Source of the DNA: Chrysophaeum taylorii | Lineage: Eukaryota; Sar; Pelagophyceae; Pelagomonadales; Pelagomonadaceae | Assembly (NCBI GenBank): GCA_029834535.1 | Contig: JAQMWT010000028.1 | Location: 310,001-374,000, forward strand | DNA: 64,000 bases | Reading direction: 5' to 3' | Shown: positions 29,767-39,001 of the stretch, in pieces | Layout: each line of letters starts with the position of its first letter | Position numbering within the stretch: position 1 is the stretch's first letter | Translations under genes and position numbers: made by a program | Notes under the pieces: generated by a model | The model's input: only the letters and a program-made list of their open reading frames with translations | What the model was told of the DNA's origin: nothing | The model's database searches: none

Positions 29767-31326
29767 ATGGCGCCGAAGAAGGCCAGGGGCGGCAAGGGTG
29801 ATAAGGCCGGGAAAAAAAAGAAGGAGGACGGGGGCGGCGGCGGCGGGGAAGTGAACGAGATTGAGGAGACAGAACGCAAGCTTAAGGCGGCCAAGGCGTA
29901 TGGGTACTTCAAGGAAACCCAAAAGGAGGAGCGTGACTTCAACGAGTTCCAGCAGCAGCGCGAGAAGCTCAACTACTTTTGGATCGTCGAGAAGAAGAAG
30001 CTCGAGGATTGCAAGGCCGAGCTGCGGAATAAAGAACGGGAGCTGCAGGATCTCGAAGAAAAGCACAAGGTCGAGATCAAGGTCTACAAGCAGCGGGTGA
30101 AGCACCTGTTGTACGAGAACCAAAATGAACTAACCGAAAAGAAGACCATCGCTGAGACGTTGCTCAAAGCCAAGCAGGACGATCACCGCAAGGAAGAGAT
30201 CTATCACAAGGACGATCGTCGAGCGCTCAAGTTGGAGTTGAAGGAGATGGAGTTGTCGCACGACGACTTTAAGAAATCGCTTAAGCAAGGCCACGACCGT
30301 AACATCACATATTTGAGACACGAGTTCGAGCGGCGAGCGTCCGAGGTCCAGCGGAACTACGAGAAGAAGACCAAGGGTGTCCGCGAGAGCCTCGAGGAGC
30401 GACGCAAACGCGAGACGGCTGCCATCGAACACAGCAAGAACGTCCACATCGAGGCGCTCATGGCGTCGCACACGAAAGCCTTCGCGGAAATTAAGAATTA
30501 CTACAACGACATCACGCACAACAACCTGGACCTCATAAAATCGTTAAAGGAGGAAGTGAGCGAAATGCGACGCAAGGAGCAGCAGGACGAGAAACAAATG
30601 GAACACATCGCCCAGGAGAACCGGCGGATGTCCGAGCCATTCAAAAAGGCTAAAGCAGACGTCGAAGAGCTCAGATCAGAGCTCGAGCGCTACGAGAAGG
30701 AAAAATCCGACTTGAGGGCTGCCAAGGCGAGGCTCCTCGTCGTCGAATCAAAGCATCGCGCGCTCAAGTGGGAGCACGAGGTGCTGAGGCAGCGCCACAG
30801 CGATATTGTCTCGCAGCGGGATGCGCTGCGATCGCGGTTCACCCAGGTGGCAGGCGAAGTCAAGCAAAAGGCGCAATTCAAGGCGCTGCTGCTCGAGAAG
30901 AAGCTCGACGCCGTCTCCGAAAAGCTCGAGGCTCGCGATGCGCAGCTCGACGACGCCCTCGCCCGAGCCAACGTCGACATCTCGGCACTCGGGGTCCAAG
31001 CTCAGCACAACAAGACGCACAACGTCGTGGAGCGCAAGGCCACCGAGCTCGCCGATCTACGTTTGGAGCTCAGCCGAATCGCGACCGCACACGCCGCCCT
31101 CGTCGACGCGGTTACATCAAAAATGACCGAACTGGGTGTCCCGACCCCCGAGCTCGGCTTCACTCCCCTCGACGTGCAATCCCAGCTCCGCGGGAAAATT
31201 GCCCGCGATTCTCAAAAACCGCTGCGCGCCTCTCCTTCGAACGCCATCTCGCCGCCACCGGATGGCCCCGTGGTCCACCACCAGCCCCCCATGGTTCTAC
31301 GCACCACCGCTCAAGTTGGGGTTTGA
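29767..31326 (+). CDS. DRC4: Dynein regulatory complex subunit 4 (GAS8/trypanin)
   Basis: Single exon, 519 residues from ATG 29767. After a basic Lys/Gly-rich start the protein is almost entirely coiled coil to about residue 440, with the family signatures FNEFQQQREKLNYFWIVEKK, LRNKERELQDLEEKHKVEIK, KQRVKHLLYENQNELTE and HKAFAEIKNYYNDITHNNLD-like text (here AFAEIKNYYNDITHNNLDLI). DRC4 is a core subunit of the nexin-dynein regulatory complex that links outer doublets in motile cilia and controls dynein activity. Length fits the family (about 480-520 in animals and algae). The C-terminal ~60 residues are Pro/Ser-rich and variable. Its presence shows that the organism has, or recently had, motile flagella. 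Confidence 0.93.
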   Translation: MAPKKARGGKGDKAGKKKKEDGGGGGGEVNEIEETERKLKAAKAYGYFKETQKEERDFNEFQQQREKLNYFWIVEKKKLEDCKAELRNKERELQDLEEKHKVEIKVYKQRVKHLLYENQNELTEKKTIAETLLKAKQDDHRKEEIYHKDDRRALKLELKEMELSHDDFKKSLKQGHDRNITYLRHEFERRASEVQRNYEKKTKGVRESLEERRKRETAAIEHSKNVHIEALMASHTKAFAEIKNYYNDITHNNLDLIKSLKEEVSEMRRKEQQDEKQMEHIAQENRRMSEPFKKAKADVEELRSELERYEKEKSDLRAAKARLLVVESKHRALKWEHEVLRQRHSDIVSQRDALRSRFTQVAGEVKQKAQFKALLLEKKLDAVSEKLEARDAQLDDALARANVDISALGVQAQHNKTHNVVERKATELADLRLELSRIATAHAALVDAVTSKMTELGVPTPELGFTPLDVQSQLRGKIARDSQKPLRASPSNAISPPPDGPVVHHQPPMVLRTTAQVGV

Positions 31327-31675
31327 GCGTTCGCGTGGACTCGGAGGAGCATATGCGTCCTTTCTCCATCTGGGGGACACGCTCCAATGCTTTGCCATAC
31401 TATTTGGTATCTGCACACGTCGAACTTTTGTGCGATGTAACAGAGCATAGTTAAACATCGTCGCATGTCCCCCCCGCCTGTCAGGGAAGGGGGTCATATC
31501 GTCAAAAGCTACGAACCAGCGATCCACTCTGGGTGCCCAGCAAGCCTTTGCATAGATCCAGGGGGTCGACGACGCAAATCTTAGGGTAAGGGCGTCTACC
31601 CAGTTACAACAGGGTTTAGGAGTAAGCTCAAAGGTTAGCGAACTGTGCGTTGATCCCAATTTGAGGGTTAGTATA

Positions 31676-31894
31676 ATGAGCGTTACGACTTTGATCTTGG
31701 TCGCTGTCGTCGCGGCGACGGTGCTGGCCGCGACGTTCGTGCTCTACGTGTGCCTCAGCGACAGCCGCGAGGCGCGCGTCTATCGACGAAAGTGGAAAGA
31801 GTTCCGCCTTAAGCACCGGGGTCGTTCGACGACGAGGTACAAGGGCACGACAGCTGGCGTCGGGGCCTCCGCGAAAGACAAACGAAAAGGATAG
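31676..31894 (+). CDS. Possible small single-pass membrane protein
   Basis: An ORF of 72 residues from ATG 31676 has one strong hydrophobic helix (LILVAVVAATVLAATFVLYV) followed by a basic tail (YRRKWKEFRLKHRGR, then KDKRKG). The helix-plus-basic-tail layout is protein-like, but there is no family match and the region around it (31327-31675 and 31895-32547) has no other gene. Treat it as tentative. Confidence 0.35.
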   Translation: MSVTTLILVAVVAATVLAATFVLYVCLSDSREARVYRRKWKEFRLKHRGRSTTRYKGTTAGVGASAKDKRKG

Positions 31895-32547
31895 CGCCTG
31901 CGGTGTGTCCCCAGAATCGTTTTCTCCTTGGGATTGGGGCGAATCGCTGGGAATATCGCGTGAGCTCGGGCCTAAGCATAGTATTCGGCGACTGCTCCGA
32001 TGGGCGTGTCCATTATCACAATTAAGATCATGAGAAAAAACTTGGAGATTCACCAGGTCAGGAACTGTGCGTATGAGGCCGCGTATCACAACGCTGTCGC
32101 GCGAACAATTCTCGGCGGGAATTGAGACAGCTGGGTGAAGATGGGGGTGGGGTACAATCATATGCATTGCCAGCCTTAGCGCGGGAGAGTTGCGATTGAG
32201 GAAGCGTAAATCCAATGACTTTATTATCCCTGATGTCCCATAGCTATTCATTCAACGCCCGTGCGTCGTAGTAGGTAGGCCGTATAATCAAGTGCGTAAT
32301 CGAGGCGTGCGCATCTGCGCATTCTCTGTGCTGCCATATAATATGTGCCTCGGTGACGCGGAGTTTCACCGCAGGTTCGTAAAACTACCGTCTTAGTAAA
32401 ACTACCCTCTCAAGAGGATGGTCAAATCCAAGATGCGTTTACAACACGCCGCCAGGTTTCGCAAGAAATCTGATTCCCTCCTACAAAAACGAGCCGTTGG
32501 GGCGACCGAGACTACTTTGGTCAACGCCTGAGAATAAAGAAAGAATA
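31895..32547. other. Intergenic, nothing recognised
   Basis: No gene or clear repeat. The stretch 31327-31675 on the other side of the small ORF is also non-coding; a ~30-bp segment at 31618-31650 (AAGCTCAAAGGTTAGCG) resembles the ends of the inverted repeat at 43-45 kb. Confidence 0.5.
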
Positions 32548-33790
32548 ATGGTCGTCGCGATCGTCTCGACCGCACGGACCGGCCTCGCCAAGTCTTACCG
32601 CGGGGGGTTCAACATGACTCACGGCGCTGCCATGCTCGGGCACACGATCAAGGAAGCCTTGGCGAAGGCGGGAATTGCGCCGGCGGAGGTCGACGACGTG
32701 ACCGCGGGGTGCGGATTTCCCGAAGGCGCGACCGGAATGAATATTGGGCGCAACGCGGCGATATGGGCGGGGTGCCCGTCGTCGACGGCGGGCAACACGG
32801 TCAACCGGTTCTGCTCGAGTGGGCTCCAGGCGATCGCGAACGCAGCGTATCACGTCGGTGCCACGAAGACTATCGCCGTCGGGTGCGGCGTCGAGTCGAT
32901 CAGCCTCGTGCAGCCAGTGGTCGCCAAAACAACGGTGACCGAGGAGTACTTGATGGAGACGATGCCGGCGCTCTGGATGCCGATGATTGAGACGGCCGAC
33001 ATCCTCGCCAAACGGTTCGGCGTGAGCCGAGAAGACCAGGACGAATACGCGGTCGAGTCCCAGCGACGCACGGCCGCGGCCCAGGAACGAGGCGTGTTTG
33101 CCGACGAGATTGTGCCGATGAAGGTCCGAATGAAGGTCCAAGATAAGGAGACCAAGGAGGTCTCGGAGGTCGACTACGTGGTCTCGAAGGACGAGTGCAA
33201 CCGGCCCGGCACGACCTACGACGCCGTCGCGAAGCTCGCGCCCGTGCGCCTCGACGACGATCCCGACGCGACCGTCACGGCCGGGAACGCCTCGCAGCTC
33301 AGCGACGGTGCCGCGAGCTGCGTGCTCATGGATGCCGACGCGGCGGCCAAGCGCGGCGCCCCCGTTCTTGGCCTCTTCAGGGGCTTTGCCGTCGCCGGTT
33401 GCGACCCGGACGTCATGGGCATCGGTCCCGTTCACGCGGTACCCAAGCTCCTCGACGCGCACGGGCTCAAGATCCACGACATCGATCTCTGGGAAATCAA
33501 CGAGGCCTTCGGCTGCGTCCCGCTCTACGCCATGCGGGAGCTCGGCGTTGACCCCGCGTTGACCAACGTCAACGGTGGCTCCATCGCCGTTGGCCATCCG
33601 TAAGCGGTGGTATCTTTGGCAAGTTTTATAACATTTCGTCGCAACGCGCAGGTTCGGCATGACCGGCGCGAGGATGGTCGGCCACCTTCTCCTCGAAGGC
33701 CAACGCCGCAAGGCCAAGAACGTGGTTGTCACTATGTGTATCGGCGGCGGTATGGGAGCGGCCGGCTTATTTGAGGTCGTCACGCCATAG
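32548..33790 (+). CDS. Acetyl-CoA C-acyltransferase (thiolase), 2 exons
   Basis: Exons 32548-33599 and 33652-33790 join through a 52-bp intron with a GTAAGC donor (phase 2), giving 396 residues, the usual thiolase length. All catalytic elements are present: the nucleophile Cys89 in [11 protein letters not shown], the His in [17 protein letters not shown], which spans the exon junction, and the second Cys in [31 protein letters not shown] carries the substrate-binding Asn-Glu. The enzyme either cleaves 3-ketoacyl-CoA in beta-oxidation or condenses two acetyl-CoA; family details favour the former but do not decide it. No peroxisomal C-terminal tripeptide is seen (it ends VVTP), and the N-terminus is not clearly a leader. 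Confidence 0.92.
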
Positions 33791-34070
33791 GAAGGTGATC
33801 AACTTCAAGGCTTCTAATTTTTAGTCCCGCGTCGCAATATACCTAGGATCCGCCGACTACAATATCATCATTGTGTGATCTTGGTATCAAGCACCTAGGT
33901 TGTACGACTGTGGGAAATGATATCGATCGATCCTGCGCACCGGTCTCGTTGTTGGTTGCCCGGATAAAGCAGCAGCACCCACGGAGGGACCAGCCGACTG
34001 GTGGCGCCTTCTCTCGAAGTGCGCAGGAGCCAACTCGAGCATGCTCGGTGGATTGGATAGTCCAAGGCGC

Positions 34071-34120
34071 GAGATGGACCGAGATGGACCGAGATGGACC
34101 GAGATGGACCGAGATGGACC
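34071..34120. repeat. 10-bp tandem repeat, 5 copies
   Basis: Five perfect copies of GAGATGGACC. Confidence 0.95.
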
Positions 34121-34141
34121 GCAAGCCTGGACTCCAAGATA

Positions 34142-34193
34142 TGTTGTACTTCGCCCCCGTGAGGGTGGAGTCTCACGGGGGCGAAGTACAACA
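34142..34193. repeat. Perfect 22-bp hairpin
   Basis: Arms at 34142-34163 and 34172-34193 are exact inverted copies (TTGTACTTCGCCCCCGTGAG at the core) around an 8-base loop GGTGGAGT. It lies 21 bp after the 10-bp tandem array. Confidence 0.95.
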
Positions 34194-34839
34194 GGCCGGG
34201 ATAGTAGATGGCGCGGTTCATGTCGCGGAGCATCTTGGGGCCGACGGCGTTTGTTTCGTCGCACAAGCCGTCACGCGACGCATAATGGACCTCGATCACC
34301 GCGCCTGTTTGGGCGCTTGCGCATTGCGACGGCAGACGTCGTGTTGAGGATTGCGTGGGTAGCAGTAACGCTGAGGTGTAGTCGGCCATTAACGATGGTC
34401 TGGTGAGGCGCACGAGCCCTTCGTGCACCGGAAGTGAGGGCAGAACGAGTAGGCACTTGTCGCGGAAGGACGGCGCGATCGACGCATGGTTTTCGTTACC
34501 GTGGTACATCGAGATCGCTTTGGCGCGAACGATCAAAACGTATCGTTCGTGCCCCAACTCGATGATGGCGCCACACGCACGCGCTCGACCAAATAATATA
34601 TATATATTCGCACGCCGTCAAGTTTGAGCATTTTGCGAGTCTCTGAAAGAATCAAACGCTTTGGATAGACCCTCCGTGTTTGTCCGTGTGCGCCAAGCTG
34701 ACTCGGCGCCGATTAACAGCGTCCGTCGTCCACTTGGCGGCATCACGCTTTCTCAGTAGCTCTCCGCCTCCTAGTTTCTTTTCCGCCAATGTTAGCATAT
34801 TAATAATATCATAATTCGTGCCAAATAATTATCTTTTTT

Positions 34840-35230
34840 CTTGGTTGTGGAGAGCGCCTTGCCTGGATACTATCGATGTATACACTTCTCGCCGACAACT
34901 CCGCTGGGCAAGCTATGTTGCCCGCATGCCCCGGAACCGCCTCCCTCGGAAGATGCTCACCTTCTGGTGCGCCTCCACTCGTCCTGCGGGTCGGGACCCC
35001 ACATTTCACGGGCGGCCGGGGTTTAAACCAGGCGCGCCGCAAATTCCAAATACTGACGGTGTCTTGATACTCCCTCCGCCCCCCCCTCCCTTCCTCCATC
35101 AAAACGGCGACAACTGGCAACAGACCACCAACTCGCTCTCAATCCCTGTTCCAACCCCCCGTCTGAACCCCCAGTGACCCTGGTCCCGCGCGCCGCGGCG
35201 CTGGGAATAGCCTACGCCCCATGCATTATT
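34840..35230 (+). mobile_element. LINE (non-LTR retrotransposon) 3' fragment
   Basis: Around 34890-35010 the plus strand reads RRQLRWASYVARMPRNRLPR followed by a Lys-rich and RPAGR stretch, the characteristic C-terminal end of LINE ORF2 proteins after the reverse transcriptase (usually R-x-LRW-x-GHVARMP). No polymerase motifs remain upstream, so this is a 5'-truncated copy, as is normal for LINEs. The following ~190 bp (35045-35230) recur in opposite orientation at 20105-20290. No poly-A tail or target duplication was identified. Confidence 0.65.
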
Positions 35231-35558
35231 GGGTTGGCCTATAGTTGGTTAGTTAATATAGTTAGTGAGTAGAATAATTAAAAGTGGAGAGTATAGTGTG
35301 ATCTACATCAGGATTCGAATTATCACGGCCGCATAGCAGGAGCAACGACCCGCGTGACCATCCATCCCGCAGGTTGCAACTATTATTACAGAAGCTCGAT
35401 CGCTCGGTCGGTCGGTCGGTCACTCAAGAAGAAGAGACGATGGGCATGCTTATATATTTTGCCAACTACAATCACAACTAAACGGGGGTTCTTCTTCGTC
35501 GTCTCGAAAAGGAGCCGCAGCAGCACCATCACCCCAAGAGAGAGGACAGCCACGCCAC

Positions 35559-36248
35559 TTAGGACTTTGCGGAGAGGATAGTCGTGAGGTCGCGACCTTC
35601 TCGGATGATCTTAGTCTTCGCGACAGGGACCCCATCGAGGCCGAGGTCGTCGACGAATTTAGATATGAGTCCTTCGCCGAGGTGCATGTGCTGCTGCTCG
35701 CGGCCTCTGAACTGGATGGCGAGCTTGACGCGGTTGCCAGCCTGGATGAACTTAGCACCAGCTCGCCGTCGCACCTGGTAGTCGGCGTCGCCAATTTTGT
35801 AGCTCATTTTGACCTCCTTGATTTCGTTTGATTTCATTTTCTTCATCTGCTCCTTCTTCTTCTTTTCCTTAGCGTACCGGAGTTTGCCGTAATTAACGAT
35901 CTTGCAGACGGGCGGGTCCTTGTCGGCGATGAGGACGAGGTCAACCCCGAGCTCCTTTGCCTTGGCGAGGGCCTCCTCGCGCGATATGACCCCGAGGGTT
36001 TCGTCGGGCTGGTCCCCGCGGTCGATAATAACGCGGAGCTCGGGGGCGCGGATGTCGGCGTTCATCTTCGGGAGCTCGGGATCCTTGGGGGGCGTCGTCG
36101 GAGGGGCTCGGTTCCGAACCGCAGCGGGGGAGAGGAGGTTTGGCGGGGGGCGCCGGACGTTGATGTGCCTAACAATCATCGACGACCGGAACGACGCGCC
36201 GATCCGCGCCCCGAGCGCGAGCATCACCGCAGAACGCCACCACCGCAT
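35559..36248 (-). CDS. infC: Plastid (or mitochondrial) translation initiation factor IF-3
   Basis: Single exon, 229 residues from ATG 36248; the open frame continues upstream but is antisense to the ABC gene. Both IF-3 domains are present: the N-domain (NADIRAPELRVI, LGVISREEALAKAKELGVDL, DPPVCKIVNYGK), the Lys-rich linker (KEKKKKEQMKKMK), and the C-domain (KEVKMSYKIGDADYQVR, FIQAGNRVKLAIQFRGREQ). IF-3 checks start-codon pairing and keeps the 30S subunit free. The ~45-residue leader (MRWWRSAVMLALGARIGASF) looks like a signal peptide followed by a Phe-containing transit region, which favours the plastid. It is divergent from the eEF3-like gene. Confidence 0.92.
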   Translation of the reverse strand: MRWWRSAVMLALGARIGASFRSSMIVRHINVRRPPPNLLSPAAVRNRAPPTTPPKDPELPKMNADIRAPELRVIIDRGDQPDETLGVISREEALAKAKELGVDLVLIADKDPPVCKIVNYGKLRYAKEKKKKEQMKKMKSNEIKEVKMSYKIGDADYQVRRRAGAKFIQAGNRVKLAIQFRGREQQHMHLGEGLISKFVDDLGLDGVPVAKTKIIREGRDLTTILSAKS

Positions 36249-36338
36249 CGACTGGGGGAACAACCAAAAACACCTCGCCCGCGAGCCGTCCGTTGGGAGA
36301 TCCCCGAAACGGGACTCGCGAGATTCGTTCTCGTCCGC
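36249..36338. promoter_or_regulatory. 90-bp bidirectional promoter region
   Basis: Separates the ATGs of IF-3 (minus) and the eEF3-like gene (plus). Two translation factors for different compartments share this short interval, so coupled expression is possible. No motif stands out. Confidence 0.4.
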
Positions 36339-38570
36339 ATGAGCGAAACGGCGACGGCGACAGAGTGCCTGTCGCTCCTCGAGGAGGCTGTCGAAGAGGT
36401 CGCGCCAGGCTCGTCGGCGCTGCGGCATCGCGAGACGGCCGCGCCGACGCTCGCGTACGTCGCGGACATCGCGCGCTTCTTGTGCGAGCTCAAGTCGTGG
36501 TCCAAGGAGGTATGGCGCGATTCGGTGGTGGCGTACCTCGAGGGGGTCGACGCGAGCCACTGGGAGGCTGTCGGGGCGCGGTTCAAGGCGCTGTGCGAGG
36601 CGCGGTTCAAGGAGAAGGCCCTGGACACGTGGGGCGAGGACGAGGACCCCGAGCTCAAGACGGCGTGCGACGTGGAATTTTCGCTCGCGTACGGCGGCAA
36701 GCTCCTCCTGCACAACACGCGGTTGTTTTTAAAGTGCGGTCGGCGGTACGGGATTTGCGGGAAGAACGGCGTCGGGAAGACGACGCTCATGCGCAACGTC
36801 GCCAACGGCAAAATCGAGGGCTTTGATCCGGGGCTGTGCGCGGTATACGTCGAGTCGCACGCGGACGACGAGGGCGACGAGGGCGAGTTGCCGGTGCAGG
36901 AGTGGGTGATGAGGCGACCGCAGCTCGCCGCGCGCGGCAAGGTCGACGATCCGAGCGATGCGCTCTCGCTGCTGCGCGGCGTCAAGTTTTCGGACGAGTT
37001 GCTCGGGGCGCCGGTGAGCTCGTTGTCGGGCGGCTGGCGCATGAAGCTGAGCCTCGTCGTCGCGGCGCTCATGGACGCCGACATCCTGCTCCTCGACGAA
37101 CCCACGAACCATCTCGACCACAAATCTGTCCAGTGGCTCACCCAGTACCTCAAGACGTGCCGCGCGTGCTGCATGATCGTCTCGCACGACACGAAATTCC
37201 TCGACGACGTGTGCACCGACATCGTCCACTACGAAAACAAAAAGCTCGTGAGATATCGGGGGAATCTCAGCATGTTCGTCGAGAAGGTGCCCGCAGCCAT
37301 GTCCTACTACAAGCTCGAGGATACCCACGTCAAGTTCGCCTTTCCCCAGCCCGGACGCCTCGAGGGCATCAATACGACCACGAAGGCGGTGTTGCGGCTC
37401 GACGGCGCGACGTTCACGTGGCCCGGCCGCGACGTCCCGACGCTCAGCGACGTCAACGTCAAGCTCTCGTTGGGATCGCGAGTGGTGGTCCTCGGCGCCA
37501 ACGGCGCGGGCAAGTCAACCCTGATTAAACTCATCGTCGGCGAGAACGGACCCGACAACGGCGAATGTCTGTGGCGACACCACAACCTGCGGATCGCCTA
37601 CGTCGCGCAACACAGCTTTCATCACATCGAAGAACACCTCGACGAGAGCCCCGTCAACTACCTCCAGTGGCGCTTCGGCAAAATCATCGACCTCGAGTAC
37701 CTCAACCAGCGCCTGGCAGAGCTCAAGCGACGAAACGAAATACGCGGATTCGAGAAGGCGCCCGACGCCCGTCCGCTCCCTTTTTCCTTCGAGAAAATCA
37801 TGGGCCGGCGCGAAAAAGCGGGCGTCATCGAATACGAGGTCAAGTTCGTCGATCGCCCCGAGCGCCAAAACCTCTACATCGACAAGGACCGCCTCGACGC
37901 CGTCGGCCTTACGCGCCAGACGATAGAGTTCGACATGCTCGTCGCCGCGCGCGCCGCCGGCATCGACCTCATCCCGTGTACGACGACCGAACTCCAGGCC
38001 CACCTCGACGAGTTCCAGCTCCCGCGCGAATTCGGGACCTACGGCCGCATCCGCGGCCTCTCGGGCGGCCAAAAAGTTAAACTCGTCCTCGCCGCCGCCA
38101 TGTGGAACCGCCCCCACGTGCTCATCCTCGACGAACCCACCAACTACCTCGACCGAGACTCGCTCGGCGCGCTCGCGAATTCGATTCGCGACTTTGGCGG
38201 CGGCGTCATCATGATTTCCCACGCCGAGGAATTCTACAAGCCCCTCTGCAACGAGACGTGGTGGGTTAAAGACGGCGAGGTCGCCGTTTCTGGCGAGGCC
38301 GCCAACAAGGAACTCAAGGTCGGCAAGAAAAAACGCGCGACCAAGGCCAAGGAGGAACAAAAATCCACGGGCTCCACCAACGAGGAAATCAAGATTGTCG
38401 TCCCGAAGGACTTTTGGGGAAAGTCCCTATCCAAGAAGGACGCCCGATCCTACGAGAAGGCCGCCAAAAAGAGAGACGTCGCCCTCATGCGCAAAATCCT
38501 CCAGGTCCCCAGAGGCAAAACCATGCCGGGAGCCCCCGAGCTCGGCGATGGTTCCGTCGATGGCAGCTGA
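36339..38570 (+). CDS. eEF3-like ABC-F ATPase without HEAT repeats
   Basis: Single exon, 743 residues from ATG 36339. A ~125-residue helical N-terminus precedes two ABC cassettes. Cassette 1 has Walker A GICGKNGVGKTTLM, signature VSSLSGGWRMKLSL and Walker B ILLLDEPTNHLD. Cassette 2 has Walker A VLGANGAGKSTLIKL, an inserted chromodomain-like module (EKIMGRREKAGVIEYEVKF) and the signature/Walker B RGLSGGQKVKLVLAAAMW and VLILDEPTNYLDRDS. The chromodomain insert and the IRDFGGGVIMISHAEEFYKPL end are specific to the fungal elongation factor eEF3/New1 group rather than ordinary ABC-F proteins. The N-terminal HEAT array of fungal eEF3 is absent, as in algal eEF3-like proteins. The C-terminus is Lys-rich. 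It probably helps release E-site tRNA on cytosolic ribosomes. Confidence 0.92.
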   Translation: MSETATATECLSLLEEAVEEVAPGSSALRHRETAAPTLAYVADIARFLCELKSWSKEVWRDSVVAYLEGVDASHWEAVGARFKALCEARFKEKALDTWGEDEDPELKTACDVEFSLAYGGKLLLHNTRLFLKCGRRYGICGKNGVGKTTLMRNVANGKIEGFDPGLCAVYVESHADDEGDEGELPVQEWVMRRPQLAARGKVDDPSDALSLLRGVKFSDELLGAPVSSLSGGWRMKLSLVVAALMDADILLLDEPTNHLDHKSVQWLTQYLKTCRACCMIVSHDTKFLDDVCTDIVHYENKKLVRYRGNLSMFVEKVPAAMSYYKLEDTHVKFAFPQPGRLEGINTTTKAVLRLDGATFTWPGRDVPTLSDVNVKLSLGSRVVVLGANGAGKSTLIKLIVGENGPDNGECLWRHHNLRIAYVAQHSFHHIEEHLDESPVNYLQWRFGKIIDLEYLNQRLAELKRRNEIRGFEKAPDARPLPFSFEKIMGRREKAGVIEYEVKFVDRPERQNLYIDKDRLDAVGLTRQTIEFDMLVAARAAGIDLIPCTTTELQAHLDEFQLPREFGTYGRIRGLSGGQKVKLVLAAAMWNRPHVLILDEPTNYLDRDSLGALANSIRDFGGGVIMISHAEEFYKPLCNETWWVKDGEVAVSGEAANKELKVGKKKRATKAKEEQKSTGSTNEEIKIVVPKDFWGKSLSKKDARSYEKAAKKRDVALMRKILQVPRGKTMPGAPELGDGSVDGS

Positions 38571-39001
38571 TTTATTATTATTCTTAAACCAATCCGCCTG
38601 CCGCACGATATCCGTCTTCCTCGAAGCGCACCACACTCTCTCGCTCCCGACCCTTCCTTCCCGTTCCTTTCCTTTCCAATCCAATCCAATCCAATCCAAT
38701 CCAATCCATCAGGCTGTGTAAGTGTCCTCCCTCTCGCGCCCTTTCTTTTCCCGAGCATCCACCGCCGCCGCCGCTAAAAATGGCGGGCCCCTTTCGTCGT
38801 TCCCCCGCCCCCCCCCCGCCTTTGTGGTTTCGTTTCGGAACAGAGTCTAGAAGAGGGTCACGGACTCCTGCTCGGATGTGGTCATCAATCCCCAATCCGG
38901 AAACTTCGCGCCGACGACGATAAGCTTGTCGGCGGCGCGAGCGAATCATCAGAGACTCGTCGCACACCAGAGTTTGTTTGTTGGCCCTCGACCACCAATC
39001 A
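38571..39001. other. Intergenic with microsatellite
   Basis: No gene. Contains the CCAAT array 38676-38705 and C-rich runs near 38800-38820. Confidence 0.55.
38676..38705. repeat. CCAAT microsatellite, 6 copies
   Basis: Six perfect CCAAT units about 105 bp past the eEF3-like stop, probably in its 3' UTR. The unit equals the CCAAT-box core, but this position is not a promoter for a known gene. Confidence 0.95.

Larger units (their letters stand above)
33791..35558. other. Repeat-rich gap without a supported gene
   Basis: Contains a 10-bp tandem array, a long perfect hairpin and a LINE tail, listed separately. A minus-strand ORF at 33895-34557 runs through the tandem repeat and hairpin and looks non-genic at that end; its first ~110 residues (from 34557) are more protein-like but unrecognised. 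Confidence 0.5.

Noticed and set aside
33895-34557. 220-residue minus-strand ORF over tandem repeat and hairpin
   Set aside because: Half of it translates simple repeats; the rest is unrecognised, so not called as a gene.
35225-35345. Possible tRNA around GGATTCGAATTATC
   Set aside because: No cloverleaf: acceptor and anticodon arms do not pair.
38676-38705. CCAAT array as promoter CCAAT boxes
   Set aside because: It is a simple 5-bp microsatellite 300 bp from the next start and just past another gene's stop.
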